Positions 28,920-38,321 of a stretch of DNA of 64,000 nucleotides are shown piece by piece. Under the pieces are notes generated by a model that saw only the letters and a list, made by a program, of their open reading frames with translations, did not search any database and was not told where the DNA came from. This stretch comes from Nocardia brasiliensis (GTDB taxonomy: Bacteria; Actinomycetota; Actinomycetes; Mycobacteriales; Mycobacteriaceae). Every line of letters starts with the position of its first letter. Position 1 is the stretch's first letter. The translations under genes were made by a program, and so were the position numbers. The stretch covers positions 2,604,001 to 2,668,000 of the forward strand of contig NZ_CP046171.1 of the NCBI RefSeq assembly GCF_011801125.1. Reading direction: 5' to 3'.

Positions 28920-29270
28920 TCAGGCGGCGACGGGGCGGGCCGAGCGGGCGGTGACGGTGTCGGCGAGTTTCAGGCCGAGTACCCCGCCGATGATCAAGAC
29001 GAAGGCGAGCACCTTCCAGGCGTTCAGGGCCTCGTCGAAGATCACCGTGCCGAGGCTGACCGTGCCGACCGAGCCGATGCCGGTCCAGACGGTGTAACCC
29101 ACCCCGACGTCGAGGGTGCGCAGCGCGAGGCTGAGGAAGAAGATCCCGCCAGCGGCGGCCGCCGCGGTGAGCAGGGACGGACCGAGCACGGTGAATCCGT
29201 CGGTGGCATTGGTCGCCAGCGCGAACACCACTTCGAACACCGCCGCGATCAGCAGGTAGATCCAGGCCAT
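28920..29270 (-). CDS. SMR family transporter subunit, partner
   Basis: 116 aa, four helices, conserved glutamate in AVFEVVFAL and the YTVWTGIGSVGTVSLG signature; it carries a short extra C-terminal tail (TARSARPVAA), a common asymmetry in paired SMRs. ATG 29270 has AAAGGAG 8 bases upstream; the frame beyond it crosses the operator region. First gene of the two-gene unit, diverging from a MarR gene with an operator-like palindrome in the 74-nt gap. Confidence 0.88.
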   Translation of the reverse strand: MAWIYLLIAAVFEVVFALATNATDGFTVLGPSLLTAAAAAGGIFFLSLALRTLDVGVGYTVWTGIGSVGTVSLGTVIFDEALNAWKVLAFVLIIGGVLGLKLADTVTARSARPVAA

Positions 29271-29286
29271 CGGAAACAGCTCCTTT

Positions 29287-29306
29287 AGTTGTATGTACGT
29301 GCAACT
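29287..29306. promoter_or_regulatory. MarR-type operator
   Basis: AGTTGTATGTACGTGCAACT is a near-perfect palindrome centred on GTAC (29295-29298): AGTTG and CAACT arms, inner TTGYAYGTACRTRCAA symmetry. It lies between the SMR pair and the MarR gene. A related half, ATGTAC, recurs at 29330-29335 close to the MarR start. Confidence 0.7.
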
Positions 29307-29344
29307 TTCTTGCGTGAGGAGAAGTATGCATGTACAAATAAGTT

Positions 29345-29761
29345 GTGTCAAATACTCTGCGGGACGAGGAGATGTGGGGTCGGCTCTCGGCCCTGTATGC
29401 CCAGGTGGAAGGCCGATTGGCGACGGCGGTGCAGCGCGGGCACGGGCTCGGGCTCTCAGAGTTTCGCGCCCTCGGGTTCCTGAGCGAGGCCGAGGACGGG
29501 GAACTGCGCATGCAGGATCTGGCGAACCGGCTCGGGCTCAACCAGAGCTCGGTGACGCGGTTGGTCGGGCGGCTCGACGCGGCGGGTCTGGCCTATCGCG
29601 ACCTCTGTCCGGACGATCGGCGCGGCGTCTACACGGTGATCACCGACGAGGGGCGGGCGCGGCACGAGGCCGCGCGCGGCACCTATCGGGACACCCTTTC
29701 CGCGGCGTTGGACGACGCGGGCGATGACACCGTGGCCGCCCTGCGCCGGGCCCAGGTCTGA
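29345..29761 (+). CDS. MarR family transcriptional regulator of the SMR pair
   Basis: 138 aa. Winged helix with [40 protein letters not shown] and the wing [13 protein letters not shown]. It diverges from two SMR efflux genes, the usual layout of a drug-responsive local repressor. GTG 29345 has no ribosome site at normal spacing and may be leaderless. hisI follows 20 bases after its stop but has its own -10 box, so it was probably not meant to be co-transcribed. Confidence 0.85.
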   Translation: MSNTLRDEEMWGRLSALYAQVEGRLATAVQRGHGLGLSEFRALGFLSEAEDGELRMQDLANRLGLNQSSVTRLVGRLDAAGLAYRDLCPDDRRGVYTVITDEGRARHEAARGTYRDTLSAALDDAGDDTVAALRRAQV

Positions 29762-29768
29762 GTCCTGT

Positions 29769-29774
29769 TATAAA
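29769..29774 (+). promoter_or_regulatory. Leaderless -10 box for hisI
   Basis: TATAAA followed by 7 bases and ATG 29782. It overlaps the end of the upstream MarR gene's trailer and gives hisI an independent transcript. Confidence 0.7.
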
Positions 29775-29781
29775 CGGACAC

Positions 29782-30129
29782 ATGAGTCTCGATCCCTCCA
29801 TCGCCGCCCGGCTCAAGCGCAACGACGCCGGCCTGGTGTCCGCCGTCGCCCAGGAGCGCGGCACCGGCGCGGTGTTGATGGTCGCGTGGATGGACGACGA
29901 GGCGCTGGCCCGGACCCTGGAAACCCGCAAGGCCACGTACTTCTCGCGTTCGCGGCAGCAGTACTGGGTCAAGGGGGAGACCTCGGGTCACACGCAGTAT
30001 GTGCACGAGGTCCGGCTGGACTGTGACGGGGACACGGTCCTGCTGGTCGTCGACCAGGAAGGCGCGGCGTGTCACACCGGCACGCACACCTGTTTCGATA
30101 CGGACGTGTTGCTCGCCGATCCGGCCTAG
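29782..30129 (+). CDS. hisI: Phosphoribosyl-AMP cyclohydrolase
   Basis: 115 aa, monofunctional (HisE not fused). Opens the adenine ring of PR-AMP in histidine synthesis. Zn/Mg ligands are in the C-terminal half: [15 protein letters not shown] and the cysteines of [30 protein letters not shown] is the family's central motif. It is cut off from hisF by 1.5 kb of efflux genes and driven by its own TATAAA box 7 bases before the ATG. Confidence 0.96.
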   Translation: MSLDPSIAARLKRNDAGLVSAVAQERGTGAVLMVAWMDDEALARTLETRKATYFSRSRQQYWVKGETSGHTQYVHEVRLDCDGDTVLLVVDQEGAACHTGTHTCFDTDVLLADPA

Positions 30130-30136
30130 GTTCTGG

Positions 30137-30631
30137 CTAGGCCTGATCCGTGGCGCGCTCGGCGCCGGTGTCCGGGCGGCTGAGCGCGTCGGTCAGGTGC
30201 TCGGCGAGCAGGTCGCTGAGTTCGGCGAGCTGGGCGGTCTGTTCCGGTGTCAAACCGTCGAAAACCATGTGCCGCACCGCATCCAGGTAACCGGGGGCCG
30301 CCTCGACCACCTTGTGATAGCCGTCGTCGGTGAGTACCGCCTGGACGCCACGCCGCCCGGCGGTAGCCGAACGTTGCGCCCAGCCCATCCGCTCCAGCTT
30401 CGACACCACATGCGACAGCCGTGATAGCGATGCATTTGCCTTGTGTGCGAGGTCACTCATCTGCAGTCGATGTCCCGGTTCCTCGGACAGTAGCGTCAAA
30501 ACCCAATACTCGAAATGGGTGACCCCGGATTCCCGTTGCAGCTGTGTATCCAAAGCGCCTGGTAGGCGCGTCATGAGCGCAACAACCGCGCGCCAAGCTC
30601 GTTGTTCTACGGGGTCTAACCACTTCGTCAC
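30137..30631 (-). CDS. MarR family transcriptional regulator
   Basis: 164 aa from GTG 30631 (AAAGAAGG 8 bases upstream; a TTG six codons earlier overlaps that site). Winged HTH: FEYWVLTLLSEEPGHRLQMS, ANASLSRLSHVVSKLERMGW and wing TAGRRGVQAVLT. The ANASLSRLSHVV helix is typical of a widespread actinobacterial MarR group. It converges on hisI with 7 bases between stops. No efflux or catabolic partner is adjacent, so its target is unknown. Confidence 0.87.
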   Translation of the reverse strand: MTKWLDPVEQRAWRAVVALMTRLPGALDTQLQRESGVTHFEYWVLTLLSEEPGHRLQMSDLAHKANASLSRLSHVVSKLERMGWAQRSATAGRRGVQAVLTDDGYHKVVEAAPGYLDAVRHMVFDGLTPEQTAQLAELSDLLAEHLTDALSRPDTGAERATDQA

Positions 30632-30776
30632 TGGTGTGCCTTCTTTCAAGCCAAGTGACGTGGTTTTGTTAGTAAGCCTAGCGATTATTGAAAAGCGTGT
30701 TCACAGTCACCCGCGACTTCGAGTTTGCCACGACTTCGCTCGACCGTCATGAAGTTGGCAGGTGAGGTGAGTTCAC

Positions 30777-31358
30777 TCACAGCTCGCCGGGGCCGGTCAT
30801 GGGTTTCGCCGCATCGGCGGGCGGGCTCGATTGTGCATGTGCACGCTTCGGGTGACGCCTGCGCCACCAGCGGGTGACGGTCAGGCCAACCACCGCGAGC
30901 CACAGCACCGCGGCCGCGATCGCGCCGACCAGCGCGGCGCCGCGGAACGCGGGCGCGTCCACGTCCAGGATTCGTTGCCCGGCGTGCGCGGCGTTGCTGC
31001 CGCCGAGCACGATGGTCAGCGTCATCAGGTTGGGGATCGCGACCAGCGCGGCGAGCACCACGGCCACCCCGGCCAGGAAACGGCCTGCCCGTCGTCGCCA
31101 CACCCGCACCGCGAACAGCAGCAGAAGCAGCGGGACGAAGGTGCAGATGACGCCGTAGACCAGACCCCAGCCGATGCCCTTGGCGAAGCTGCCGTTCACC
31201 ATCTCCGCGATCCGCTGCGCCCACCAGCGCGGAATGAACGCGGAGAGGATGAAGTAGGCGACGACCAGCAGTGCGAGCAGGGCCAGCCCGCCGATGATCC
31301 ACGTCCGCCACGCGGGCCCGCCCGACTTCTGCTCCAGCTGTCCCTCGGTCGCAGTCAT
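30777..31358 (-). CDS. Four-helix membrane protein, hypothetical
   Basis: 193 aa with four predicted membrane helices (about residues 19-41, 63-85, 93-115 and 140-162) and a basic, then Pro/Ala-rich C-terminal tail. No transporter or enzyme motif recognised. In M. tuberculosis this slot (between hisI and bcpB) holds an ion transporter, chaA, to which this protein is not similar by eye. ATG 31358 has a minus-strand TACCCT 6 bases upstream, so it may be leaderless. Confidence 0.7.
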   Translation of the reverse strand: MTATEGQLEQKSGGPAWRTWIIGGLALLALLVVAYFILSAFIPRWWAQRIAEMVNGSFAKGIGWGLVYGVICTFVPLLLLLFAVRVWRRRAGRFLAGVAVVLAALVAIPNLMTLTIVLGGSNAAHAGQRILDVDAPAFRGAALVGAIAAAVLWLAVVGLTVTRWWRRRHPKRAHAQSSPPADAAKPMTGPGEL

Positions 31359-31446
31359 GCCCCCAGGGTAAGCCGGGTCAGCGGCGGAAACGGGCTGATC
31401 TATCCGGCGTTTCGGTACGTCCGTGCCGAGACCGCGCGGTACCGGA

Positions 31447-31908
31447 CTACTTCGCGCGCTCGCGCAGGAACTTCAGCGCCTCGTCGGCGTGCACGTTGGC
31501 TCGCAACTCGCCGGTGATGATCTTGCCGATGGTGCGGTCCTGATCGATCACGAATGTCTGGCGCTTGACCGGCGCGAGCTTGCCGAGCAGGCCGCGCTTC
31601 ACGCCGAACTGCGCGGCGACCACGCCGTCGGGATCGGAGAGCAGGGGATAGCCGAGCCGCTGCTTGTCGGCGAACCCGGCCTGCGTCTGTACCGCGTCTG
31701 CGCTGATGCCGGCGCAGGAGGCGCCGAGCGCGGCGAAATCGGCGGCCACGTCACGGAAGTGGCAGGCCTCGGCCGTGCAGACCGGAGTATTGGCGGCGGG
31801 ATAGAAGAACAGGACCAGTGGGCCGTTCGCGAGCAACGCGTCGAGCGAACGGGGCGTGCCGGACTGATCGGGAAGCTCGAACTGCGGAGCGAGCTGACCT
31901 GTGCGCAT
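31447..31908 (-). CDS. bcp: Thioredoxin-dependent peroxiredoxin (Bcp/PrxQ type)
   Basis: 153 aa. Reduces peroxides with a peroxidatic cysteine in NTPVCTAEACHF; the second cysteine five residues on (C-x4-C) marks the PrxQ alpha2 type with an intrasubunit disulfide. LVLFFYPAANTP and a C-terminal beta strand complete the fold. The place just upstream of trpE on the minus strand matches bcpB (Rv1608c). ATG 31908 has TACTGT on the minus strand 7 bases upstream, so the longer frame to 31962 is not needed. Confidence 0.9.
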   Translation of the reverse strand: MRTGQLAPQFELPDQSGTPRSLDALLANGPLVLFFYPAANTPVCTAEACHFRDVAADFAALGASCAGISADAVQTQAGFADKQRLGYPLLSDPDGVVAAQFGVKRGLLGKLAPVKRQTFVIDQDRTIGKIITGELRANVHADEALKFLRERAK

Positions 31909-32069
31909 AAAAGAGACAGTACTGCGCCGGTGTCGCGTGGGCGTGGGGGCGCGGGCGCCCAAGGTGTCTCGCGTTCCGGCTGCCGTGCTTGGGTGCGACA
32001 GCGGGAACGCGAGACGGGTCGTGCACGGTGCGCGCCGGGCTCGCGTCCGCGGTGCGTTCCGATGGGAAG

Positions 32070-32369
32070 TCAGACGCCGATGAGCGCGGCGACTTCCGGG
32101 TTCTTGACCTGCATGACGTCGAGGATGCCGTGGGCGCGCAGGAACGGCTTGAGCTCCTTGATCCGGTCGGCGTGCATGGCGTACTCGTCCGGAAAGTGAT
32201 TCCGGTCGAGCGATTCGAGCGCCTTCGCGTAGGTGACGAAGGTGGCTAGCGCGCTCTGCGCGCCTGCCGCCTGGGCGGCTTTGTTCGACTGCAGTCCGAC
32301 CATCCGTGGGGGCTGGTTAGGCGCACCACCCGGTGCGGCGTGCCTGCCCTCCGGTTGCGAGGGGTACAT
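32070..32369 (-). CDS. Hypothetical protein (99 aa)
   Basis: Start ATG 32369 with a good GAGAGGAG site 7 bases upstream. Pro/Gly-rich N-terminal 30 residues, then a helical part containing ALATFVTYAKALESLDRNHF and HADRIKELKPFLRAHGIL, ending VMQVKNPEVAALIGV. No family recognised; no signal peptide or membrane helix. Codon use looks like its neighbours, so I take it as real. It diverges from trpE across 174 nt. Confidence 0.6.
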   Translation of the reverse strand: MYPSQPEGRHAAPGGAPNQPPRMVGLQSNKAAQAAGAQSALATFVTYAKALESLDRNHFPDEYAMHADRIKELKPFLRAHGILDVMQVKNPEVAALIGV

Positions 32370-32543
32370 CGGTTGACTCCTCTCGATATGGATACCGCGT
32401 GCGAGATGGAACGGAGCGAGTGTAGAGACGTCGATCACAGCCCTGTGCGCGGCATCGGAACCGGACGGTTGCTTTTGTGGTGGAAGTGAACAGAGTCAGG
32501 GTGCGCGCGAAAAGGCGCTGGAGGTACCTGGGATGATGGCCCC

Positions 32544-34103
32544 ATGCACGGCGCGTCGACTCCAACCACCACGACCCGCGAACAGTTCCACCAGCTGGCC
32601 GCGGAGCATCGAGTGGTACCGGTGACCCGAAAGGTGTTGGCGGACTCCGAAACTCCGCTCTCCGCGTACCGCAAGCTGGCCGGCGACCGGGCGGGAACCT
32701 TCCTGTTCGAGTCGGCGGAGAACGGGCGATCGTGGTCGCGCTGGTCGTTCATCGGCGCGGGCAGCCCCTCGGCGCTGACCGTGGTCGACGGCGAGGCGGC
32801 GTGGCTCGGCGCCATCCCGGTCGACGCGCCCTCCGGCGGTGACCCGCTGGTGGCCCTGCGCGAGACGCTACAGCTGCTGCGCACCGAGCGGCTGCCCGGC
32901 CTGCCGCCGCTGACCAGCGGGATGGTCGGCTACCTCGGCTACGACGCGGTCCGGCGCATCGAACGGCTGCCGAACCTGGCGCTCGACGATCTGCGGCTGC
33001 CGGAGATGGTGCTGCTGCTGGCCACCGACCTGGCCGCGTTCGACCATCACGAGGGCGCGATCACGCTGATCACCAACGCGGTCAACTGGAACGGCACCGC
33101 CGAACGGGTCGACGAGGCCTACGACGAGGCGCTGGCCCGGCTGGACCGGATGACCGAGGCGCTCGCGGCCCCCGCGCCCTCCACGGTCTCGGTCTTCGAT
33201 CAGCCCGACCCGCAGTACCGGCGCAAGCGCACCACCGACGAATTCGGCGCGGGGGTGCGTCGCCTGGTCAAGGAGATCGAGGCGGGCGAGGCGTTCCAGG
33301 TGGTGCTGTCGCAGCGCTTCGAGATGGACTACGACGGCGCCCCGCTGGATCTGTACCGGATGCTGCGTGCGTCGAACCCGAGCCCGTACATGTACCTGCT
33401 GCACATCCCCGACGGTGACGGCGGCACCGCGTTCTCCATCGTCGGCTCCAGCCCCGAATCGCTGGTGACGGTGAAGGACGGGGTGGCGACGACCCATCCG
33501 ATCGCGGGCACCCGCTGGCGCGGCGCCACCGAAGAGGACGACTTGCTGCTGGAGAAGGGTCTGCTCGCCGACGAGAAAGAGAATGCCGAGCACCTGATGC
33601 TCGTCGACCTCGGCCGCAACGATCTCGGGCGGGTCTGTCAGCCGGGCACGGTGCGGGTCACCGAGTACCGCCACATCGAGCGCTACAGCCATGTGATGCA
33701 CCTGGTTTCTACGGTGTCGGGCCGGCTGGCCGCGGGCAAGAACGCGCTCGACGCCGTGCGCGCCTGCTTCCCCGCGGGCACGCTGTCGGGCGCGCCGAAG
33801 GTGCGCGCGATGGAACTCATCGAGGAGCTCGAGCCCACCCGCCGCGGCGTCTACGGCGGCGTCGTCGGCTATCTCGACTTCGCGGGCGACGCCGACACCG
33901 CGATCGCGATTCGCACGGCGCTGCTGAAGGACGGAACCGCCTACGTGCAGGCGGGCGCGGGCGTGGTCGCCGACTCCGATCCCGAGTACGAAGACGTCGA
34001 GGCCCGCAACAAGGCCATGGCGGTGCTGCGCGCGATCGCCGCCGCGAAGACGGTGCGCGCGTTCGGCGCCGAGCCGGACGCGACGAACGGCGACACCGCA
34101 TGA
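32544..34103 (+). CDS. trpE: Anthranilate synthase component I
   Basis: 519 aa. Makes anthranilate from chorismate and ammonia or glutamine (TrpG partner not in this window). The N-terminal [17 protein letters not shown] (residues about 53-69) matches the LLES...S tryptophan-binding element, so feedback inhibition is likely. Chorismate-binding motifs include [20 protein letters not shown] and [19 protein letters not shown] 32544 has a possible -10 GATGAT 6 bases upstream (leaderless); no ribosome site and no Trp-rich leader peptide are seen. Its stop overlaps repeat copy B. Confidence 0.95.
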   Translation: MHGASTPTTTTREQFHQLAAEHRVVPVTRKVLADSETPLSAYRKLAGDRAGTFLFESAENGRSWSRWSFIGAGSPSALTVVDGEAAWLGAIPVDAPSGGDPLVALRETLQLLRTERLPGLPPLTSGMVGYLGYDAVRRIERLPNLALDDLRLPEMVLLLATDLAAFDHHEGAITLITNAVNWNGTAERVDEAYDEALARLDRMTEALAAPAPSTVSVFDQPDPQYRRKRTTDEFGAGVRRLVKEIEAGEAFQVVLSQRFEMDYDGAPLDLYRMLRASNPSPYMYLLHIPDGDGGTAFSIVGSSPESLVTVKDGVATTHPIAGTRWRGATEEDDLLLEKGLLADEKENAEHLMLVDLGRNDLGRVCQPGTVRVTEYRHIERYSHVMHLVSTVSGRLAAGKNALDAVRACFPAGTLSGAPKVRAMELIEELEPTRRGVYGGVVGYLDFAGDADTAIAIRTALLKDGTAYVQAGAGVVADSDPEYEDVEARNKAMAVLRAIAAAKTVRAFGAEPDATNGDTA

Positions 34104-34180
34104 GCGAGCGAAGAGAGCGAATCATGCAACAGTGTGTCTCGCGCATGCCTGTGGCGAGCGTCAACGAGGCACAGGCATGA
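34100..34180 (+). repeat. MIRU-like coding repeat, copy B (26-codon bridging ORF)
   Basis: 81-nt open frame [15 protein letters not shown] plus 11 residues. Its ATG overlaps the trpE stop and its TGA overlaps the start of the next gene, both as ATGA. The first 26 bases differ from copy A at a single position. Confidence 0.85.
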
Positions 34181-35076
34181 GTGAACCCGACCCGTCCCCG
34201 GCCGAAGGCGAGCGAGGCCCGGCTGGAGGCGAGCGCACTTCAGCCGAAGGCGTATCGAGCCCCGCGGAAGCCGCATCGAGCCCGGCCGAAGGCGCACGGC
34301 CGCCGGCCGATGGCGAACGGATTCCAGTCGAGGGCGAACCGAGCTCGACCGACGAAAGTCAGCACGCCGCAGGGGCGTCCGAGCCGGGACGCAAGTATCC
34401 GATCGTCCCGCTGGTGCTGCTCGCCCTGGCCGCCGCGGCGCTCTGGGGCGCCTCGCGACTGACCTGGGTGACGGTCACCTCGACCGACGGACTCACCGAG
34501 CCGCGCACCGACCGGCTCAACGGCGGCGTCTGGTTCGGTGCGCTCACCCCGCTGGCCCTGATGCTGCTGGCCTCGATCGCGGCGGTGCTGGCCACCCGCG
34601 GCTGGCTGCGCCGGTTGCTCGGGGTGCTCATCGCGCTGGTGGCCGCGGTCGCCGCGGTGCCCGCCTTCGCGCTGCTCACCAGCTCGGGCCAGATCGCCGA
34701 GCGGGCCGCGAAACTGGCCGAGCTGCCCGCCCGCGCAACGGTGGACCAGGCGAGCACCGCGCCGCTGCCCGCCGTACTCGCCCTGCTCGGCGCGCTGGCG
34801 GCGTTCGGGGCGGGCGCGCTGCTCACCCGGATGCCACAGGACACCGCGCGACTGTCCGGCAAGTACGACAATCCGGTGTTCCGGCGCGCGGCGGCCACCG
34901 AACAGGTCACCCAGCGGCGTGCGGCGCAGGCGGGTGCGCCGAATTCCGGCCAGCTCTCCGAGCGGGTGCTGTGGGATGCCCTGGACGCGGGCACCGACCC
35001 GACCGAGGACGCCGTGACCTCGGACGGGCAACCCGGCGACACCGGCACGGGTGAGGCGGGCGGTCGTGCCCGCTGA
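34177..35076 (+). CDS. Trp-region conserved membrane protein (TIGR02234 family)
   Basis: 299 aa from ATG 34177. The first 60 residues are a low-complexity series of degenerate PAEGE(R/A) units. Then come four membrane helices (about 68-86, 117-137, 143-163 and 185-210), with the outside loop between the first two carrying WVTVTSTDGLTEPRTDRL, and a Gln/Ala-rich cytoplasmic tail. This layout and position between trpE and trpC match the actinobacterial Trp-associated membrane protein (Rv1610 in M. tuberculosis). Function unknown; transport of an intermediate or of tryptophan has not been shown. Confidence 0.85.
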   Translation: MSEPDPSPAEGERGPAGGERTSAEGVSSPAEAASSPAEGARPPADGERIPVEGEPSSTDESQHAAGASEPGRKYPIVPLVLLALAAAALWGASRLTWVTVTSTDGLTEPRTDRLNGGVWFGALTPLALMLLASIAAVLATRGWLRRLLGVLIALVAAVAAVPAFALLTSSGQIAERAAKLAELPARATVDQASTAPLPAVLALLGALAAFGAGALLTRMPQDTARLSGKYDNPVFRRAAATEQVTQRRAAQAGAPNSGQLSERVLWDALDAGTDPTEDAVTSDGQPGDTGTGEAGGRAR

Positions 35077-35259
35077 GATATCCGCGGCCGACGGCTGTGG
35101 CGGGCCCCACCTTGCGGGTGGATTGGTTGCCTGGTCCACAACGAGACCCGCCGGAAACGCGGCCGGTACGTCCATTTATTCTTTGTCAGCATCGGTGAGA
35201 CAGCGCCTGGGGGGATTCTCAGGTAGCAAGTCCGTCTCCCCAGAAAGGATTCGAGCCAG

Positions 35260-36078
35260 ATGACGGTACTCGACTCGATTCTCGACGGGGTCCGCGCGGA
35301 TGTGGCCGCTCGGGAAGCCCTCCTCGACTTCCAGGCGATCAAGGCGGCCGCGGCGGCGGCGGCGAGCCCGCTCGACGCACGCGCGGCCCTGCTCGAAGAC
35401 GGCATCGGCGTCATCGCCGAGGTGAAGCGGGCCAGCCCCTCCAAAGGCGAGCTCGCCGACATCCCGGACCCCGCGAGCCTGGCCAAGGCCTACGAGGACG
35501 GGGGCGCGCGGGTGATCAGCGTGCTCACCGAGGGCCGCCGCTTCCACGGGTCGCTCGACGACCTCGACGCGGTCCGCGCCACGGTGAACATCCCGATCCT
35601 GCGCAAGGACTTCGTCGTCGGCCCGTACCAGATCCACGAGGCCAGGGCGCACGGCGCCGACGTGATCCTGCTGATCGTCGCGGCGCTGGCGCAGGACGTG
35701 CTCTCCTCGCTGATCGACCGCACCGAATCGCTCGGCATGACCGCGCTCGTCGAGGTGCACACCGAGGAAGAGGCCGACCGCGCGCTCGAGGCGGGCGCGT
35801 CGGTGATCGGCGTGAACGCGCGCAACCTGAAGACGCTCGAGGTCGACCGCGACGTGTTCGCGCGGATCGCGCCCGGCCTGCCCACCGACGTCATCCGGAT
35901 CGCCGAGTCCGGCATCCGCGGCACCGCCGACCTGCTGGCCTACGCCGGTGCGGGCGCGGACGCCGTGCTCGTCGGCGAGGGCCTGGTGACCAGTGGTGAC
36001 CCGCGCGCCGCGGTGTCCGAGCTGGTGACCGCCGGTACCCACCCGTCCTGCCCGAAGCCCGCGCGGCGGGGCCGGTGA
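35260..36078 (+). CDS. trpC: Indole-3-glycerol phosphate synthase
   Basis: 272 aa barrel, monofunctional (no TrpF fused). Closes the indole ring of CdRP. Key residues are in [14 protein letters not shown] (catalytic Lys), [33 protein letters not shown] and IAESGI. ATG 35260 has AAAGGA upstream. A gap of 183 nt from the membrane-protein gene includes a TATTCT box near 35176, so trpCBA may have its own promoter. Its stop overlaps trpB (GTGA). Confidence 0.95.
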   Translation: MTVLDSILDGVRADVAAREALLDFQAIKAAAAAAASPLDARAALLEDGIGVIAEVKRASPSKGELADIPDPASLAKAYEDGGARVISVLTEGRRFHGSLDDLDAVRATVNIPILRKDFVVGPYQIHEARAHGADVILLIVAALAQDVLSSLIDRTESLGMTALVEVHTEEEADRALEAGASVIGVNARNLKTLEVDRDVFARIAPGLPTDVIRIAESGIRGTADLLAYAGAGADAVLVGEGLVTSGDPRAAVSELVTAGTHPSCPKPARRGR

Positions 36079-37337
36079 CGACGGTGAGCGGTCTACCCGC
36101 GGCCAGCGCAGGCGTCGCCCACCGCAGCGCGCACGAGCCCGACGCGGGCGGCCATTTCGGCGTCTACGGTGGCAGGCACGTGCCGGAGGCGTTGATGGCC
36201 GTCATCGAAGAGGTCACCGCGACCTACGAGAAGTCCCGGCTGGATTCGGAGTTCCTCAACGAGCTCGACCGGCTGCAGCGTGACTACACCGGGCGGCCGT
36301 CGCCGGTGTTCGAGTGCACCCGCCTCGCCGAGCACGCGGGCGGCGCCCGCATCCTGCTCAAGCGCGAAGACCTGAACCACACCGGTTCGCACAAGATCAA
36401 CAATGTGCTCGGTCAGGCGCTGCTCGCCAAGCGGATGGGCAAGACCCGCGTGATCGCGGAGACCGGCGCGGGCCAGCACGGTGTCGCGACGGCGACCGCG
36501 TGCGCGCTGCTCGGCCTGGACTGCGTGATCTACATGGGCGCCGTCGACACCGCGCGGCAGGCGCTCAACGTGGCGCGCATGCGCCTGCTCGGCGCCGAGG
36601 TGATCTCGGTGACCACCGGCTCGCAGACGCTCAAGGACGCCATCAACGAGGCGCTGCGCGACTGGGTGAGCAACGCCGACGACACCTACTACTGCTTCGG
36701 CACCGCCGCGGGCCCGCACCCGTTCCCGATGCTGGTGCGCGACTTCCAGCGCGTCATCGGTCTGGAGGCCAGGGCGCAGGTGCAGGAGTCGACGGGCGCG
36801 CTGCCCGACGCGGTGGTCGCGTGTGTCGGCGGCGGTTCCAACGCCATCGGCATCTTCCACGCGTTCATCGACGACGCCGACGTCCGGCTCGTGGGTTACG
36901 AGGCGGCCGGCGACGGCGTCGAAACCGGAAGGCACGCCGCCACATTCACCGGTGGCACGCCCGGCGCGTTCCAGGGCGCCTACTCGTACCTGCTGCAGGA
37001 CGAGGACGGTCAGACCATCGAGTCGCACTCCATCTCGGCTGGTCTGGACTACCCCGGCGTCGGTCCCGAGCACGCCTACCTCAAGGACCTCGGCCGCGCC
37101 GAGTACCGCCCGGTCACCGACACCGAGGCGATGGACGCGCTGCTGCTGCTCAGCCGCACCGAGGGCATCATCCCGGCGATCGAATCCGCGCACGCGGTGG
37201 CGGGCGCGCTGAAGCTGGGCAAGGAACTCGGCCCCGGCTCGGTCATCCTGGTCAACCTCTCCGGGCGCGGTGACAAGGACATGGACACCGCGGCGCGCTG
37301 GTTCGGGCTGTTGGATGAAGGGGCTACGCAGTCATGA
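36075..37337 (+). CDS. trpB: Tryptophan synthase beta chain
   Basis: 420 aa PLP enzyme joining indole and serine. PLP lysine is in [10 protein letters not shown], the activating segment in [15 protein letters not shown], and the phosphate-binding loop in [12 protein letters not shown] 36075 overlaps the trpC stop, and the stop overlaps the trpA start, so trpCBA is tightly coupled. The N-terminus carries about 25 residues before the [10 protein letters not shown] family start. Confidence 0.96.
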   Translation: MTTVSGLPAASAGVAHRSAHEPDAGGHFGVYGGRHVPEALMAVIEEVTATYEKSRLDSEFLNELDRLQRDYTGRPSPVFECTRLAEHAGGARILLKREDLNHTGSHKINNVLGQALLAKRMGKTRVIAETGAGQHGVATATACALLGLDCVIYMGAVDTARQALNVARMRLLGAEVISVTTGSQTLKDAINEALRDWVSNADDTYYCFGTAAGPHPFPMLVRDFQRVIGLEARAQVQESTGALPDAVVACVGGGSNAIGIFHAFIDDADVRLVGYEAAGDGVETGRHAATFTGGTPGAFQGAYSYLLQDEDGQTIESHSISAGLDYPGVGPEHAYLKDLGRAEYRPVTDTEAMDALLLLSRTEGIIPAIESAHAVAGALKLGKELGPGSVILVNLSGRGDKDMDTAARWFGLLDEGATQS

Positions 37338-38134
37338 GCCAGCAATCTCGCCTTGCGAACACCTTCGCCGCCGCGCGCGGCGAAGGCCGGGCCGCGCTGA
37401 TCGGTTACCTGCCCGCAGGCTACCCCGATCTGGCCGGTTCCATCGAGGTGTGCCGCACCATGGTCGAATCCGGTTGCGACATCGTCGAAGTCGGCGTCGC
37501 CTACTCCGATCCGGTGATGGACGGCCCGACCATCCAGGCCGCGGCCGATCAGGCGCTGCGCGGTGGCGTGCGGGTGCGCGACGTGTTCACCGTCGTCGAG
37601 GCGATCACCGCCGCGGGCGGCCAGGCCGTGGTCATGAGCTACTGGAATCCGGTGCTGAAGTATGGCGTCGACCGTTTCGCGCGCGATCTCGCGGCCGCGG
37701 GCGGGGCCGGAATCATCACGCCCAACCTGATTCCCGAGGAGGCCGACGACTGGTTCGTCGCCTCGTCCACGCACAACCTGGACCGCATCTTCCTGGTCGC
37801 GCCGTCCTCCACCGAGGAACGTCTGGTGAAGACCCTGGAGGCCTCGCGCGGGTTCGTCTACGCGGCGTCGACCATGGGTGTCACCGGCGCGCGGGACGTG
37901 GTCTCCTCGGCCGCGCCCGCCCTGTGCGCGCGGATCAGGACGCACTCCGACATCCCGATCGGCGTCGGTCTCGGCGTGCGCTCGGGCGCGCAGGCGGCCG
38001 AGATCGCTTCCTACGCGGACGGGGTCATCGTGGGTTCGGCGCTGGTGAGCGCCGCGGGCGAGAGCCTGGACGCGGTGCGCGCGCTGACGGCTGAACTGGC
38101 CGAGGGCGTGCGCTCGGCGACCGTCGCTTCCTGA
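37334..38134 (+). CDS. trpA: Tryptophan synthase alpha chain
   Basis: 266 aa barrel that splits indole-3-glycerol phosphate into indole and glyceraldehyde 3-phosphate. Catalytic Glu in [20 protein letters not shown] and Asp in the same stretch, with [15 protein letters not shown] and [10 protein letters not shown] phosphate loops. ATG 37334 overlaps the trpB stop. Last trp gene; 187 nt follow before lgt. Confidence 0.96.
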   Translation: MSQQSRLANTFAAARGEGRAALIGYLPAGYPDLAGSIEVCRTMVESGCDIVEVGVAYSDPVMDGPTIQAAADQALRGGVRVRDVFTVVEAITAAGGQAVVMSYWNPVLKYGVDRFARDLAAAGGAGIITPNLIPEEADDWFVASSTHNLDRIFLVAPSSTEERLVKTLEASRGFVYAASTMGVTGARDVVSSAAPALCARIRTHSDIPIGVGLGVRSGAQAAEIASYADGVIVGSALVSAAGESLDAVRALTAELAEGVRSATVAS

Positions 38135-38309
38135 CGGTTCGCGCGGCGCGTGCCGCGCGTGTTCGGTGCTCCCGCGCGGGAATTCGCCGGTGGTTCAGTG
38201 CGCGTCAGCATGAGTTGCGCGCGGCTCGAGCCATGCGTCGGGGTCGGCGGCGGGCGGATCCCCAGTGGGGCATCGGTGCGGTGGTTCCAGCGCGTTGCGC
38301 GTTCTCCGC

Positions 38310-38315
38310 TACGGT
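38310..38315 (+). promoter_or_regulatory. Leaderless -10 box for lgt
   Basis: TACGGT followed by 6 bases and GTG 38322. It fixes the lgt start in the absence of a ribosome site. Confidence 0.6.
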
Positions 38316-38321
38316 GACCCC

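Noticed and set aside
32370..32543. Trp attenuator or leader peptide before trpE
   Set aside because: No short frame with tandem Trp codons and no alternative stems; the -10 box lies 6 bases before the ATG, leaving no leader.
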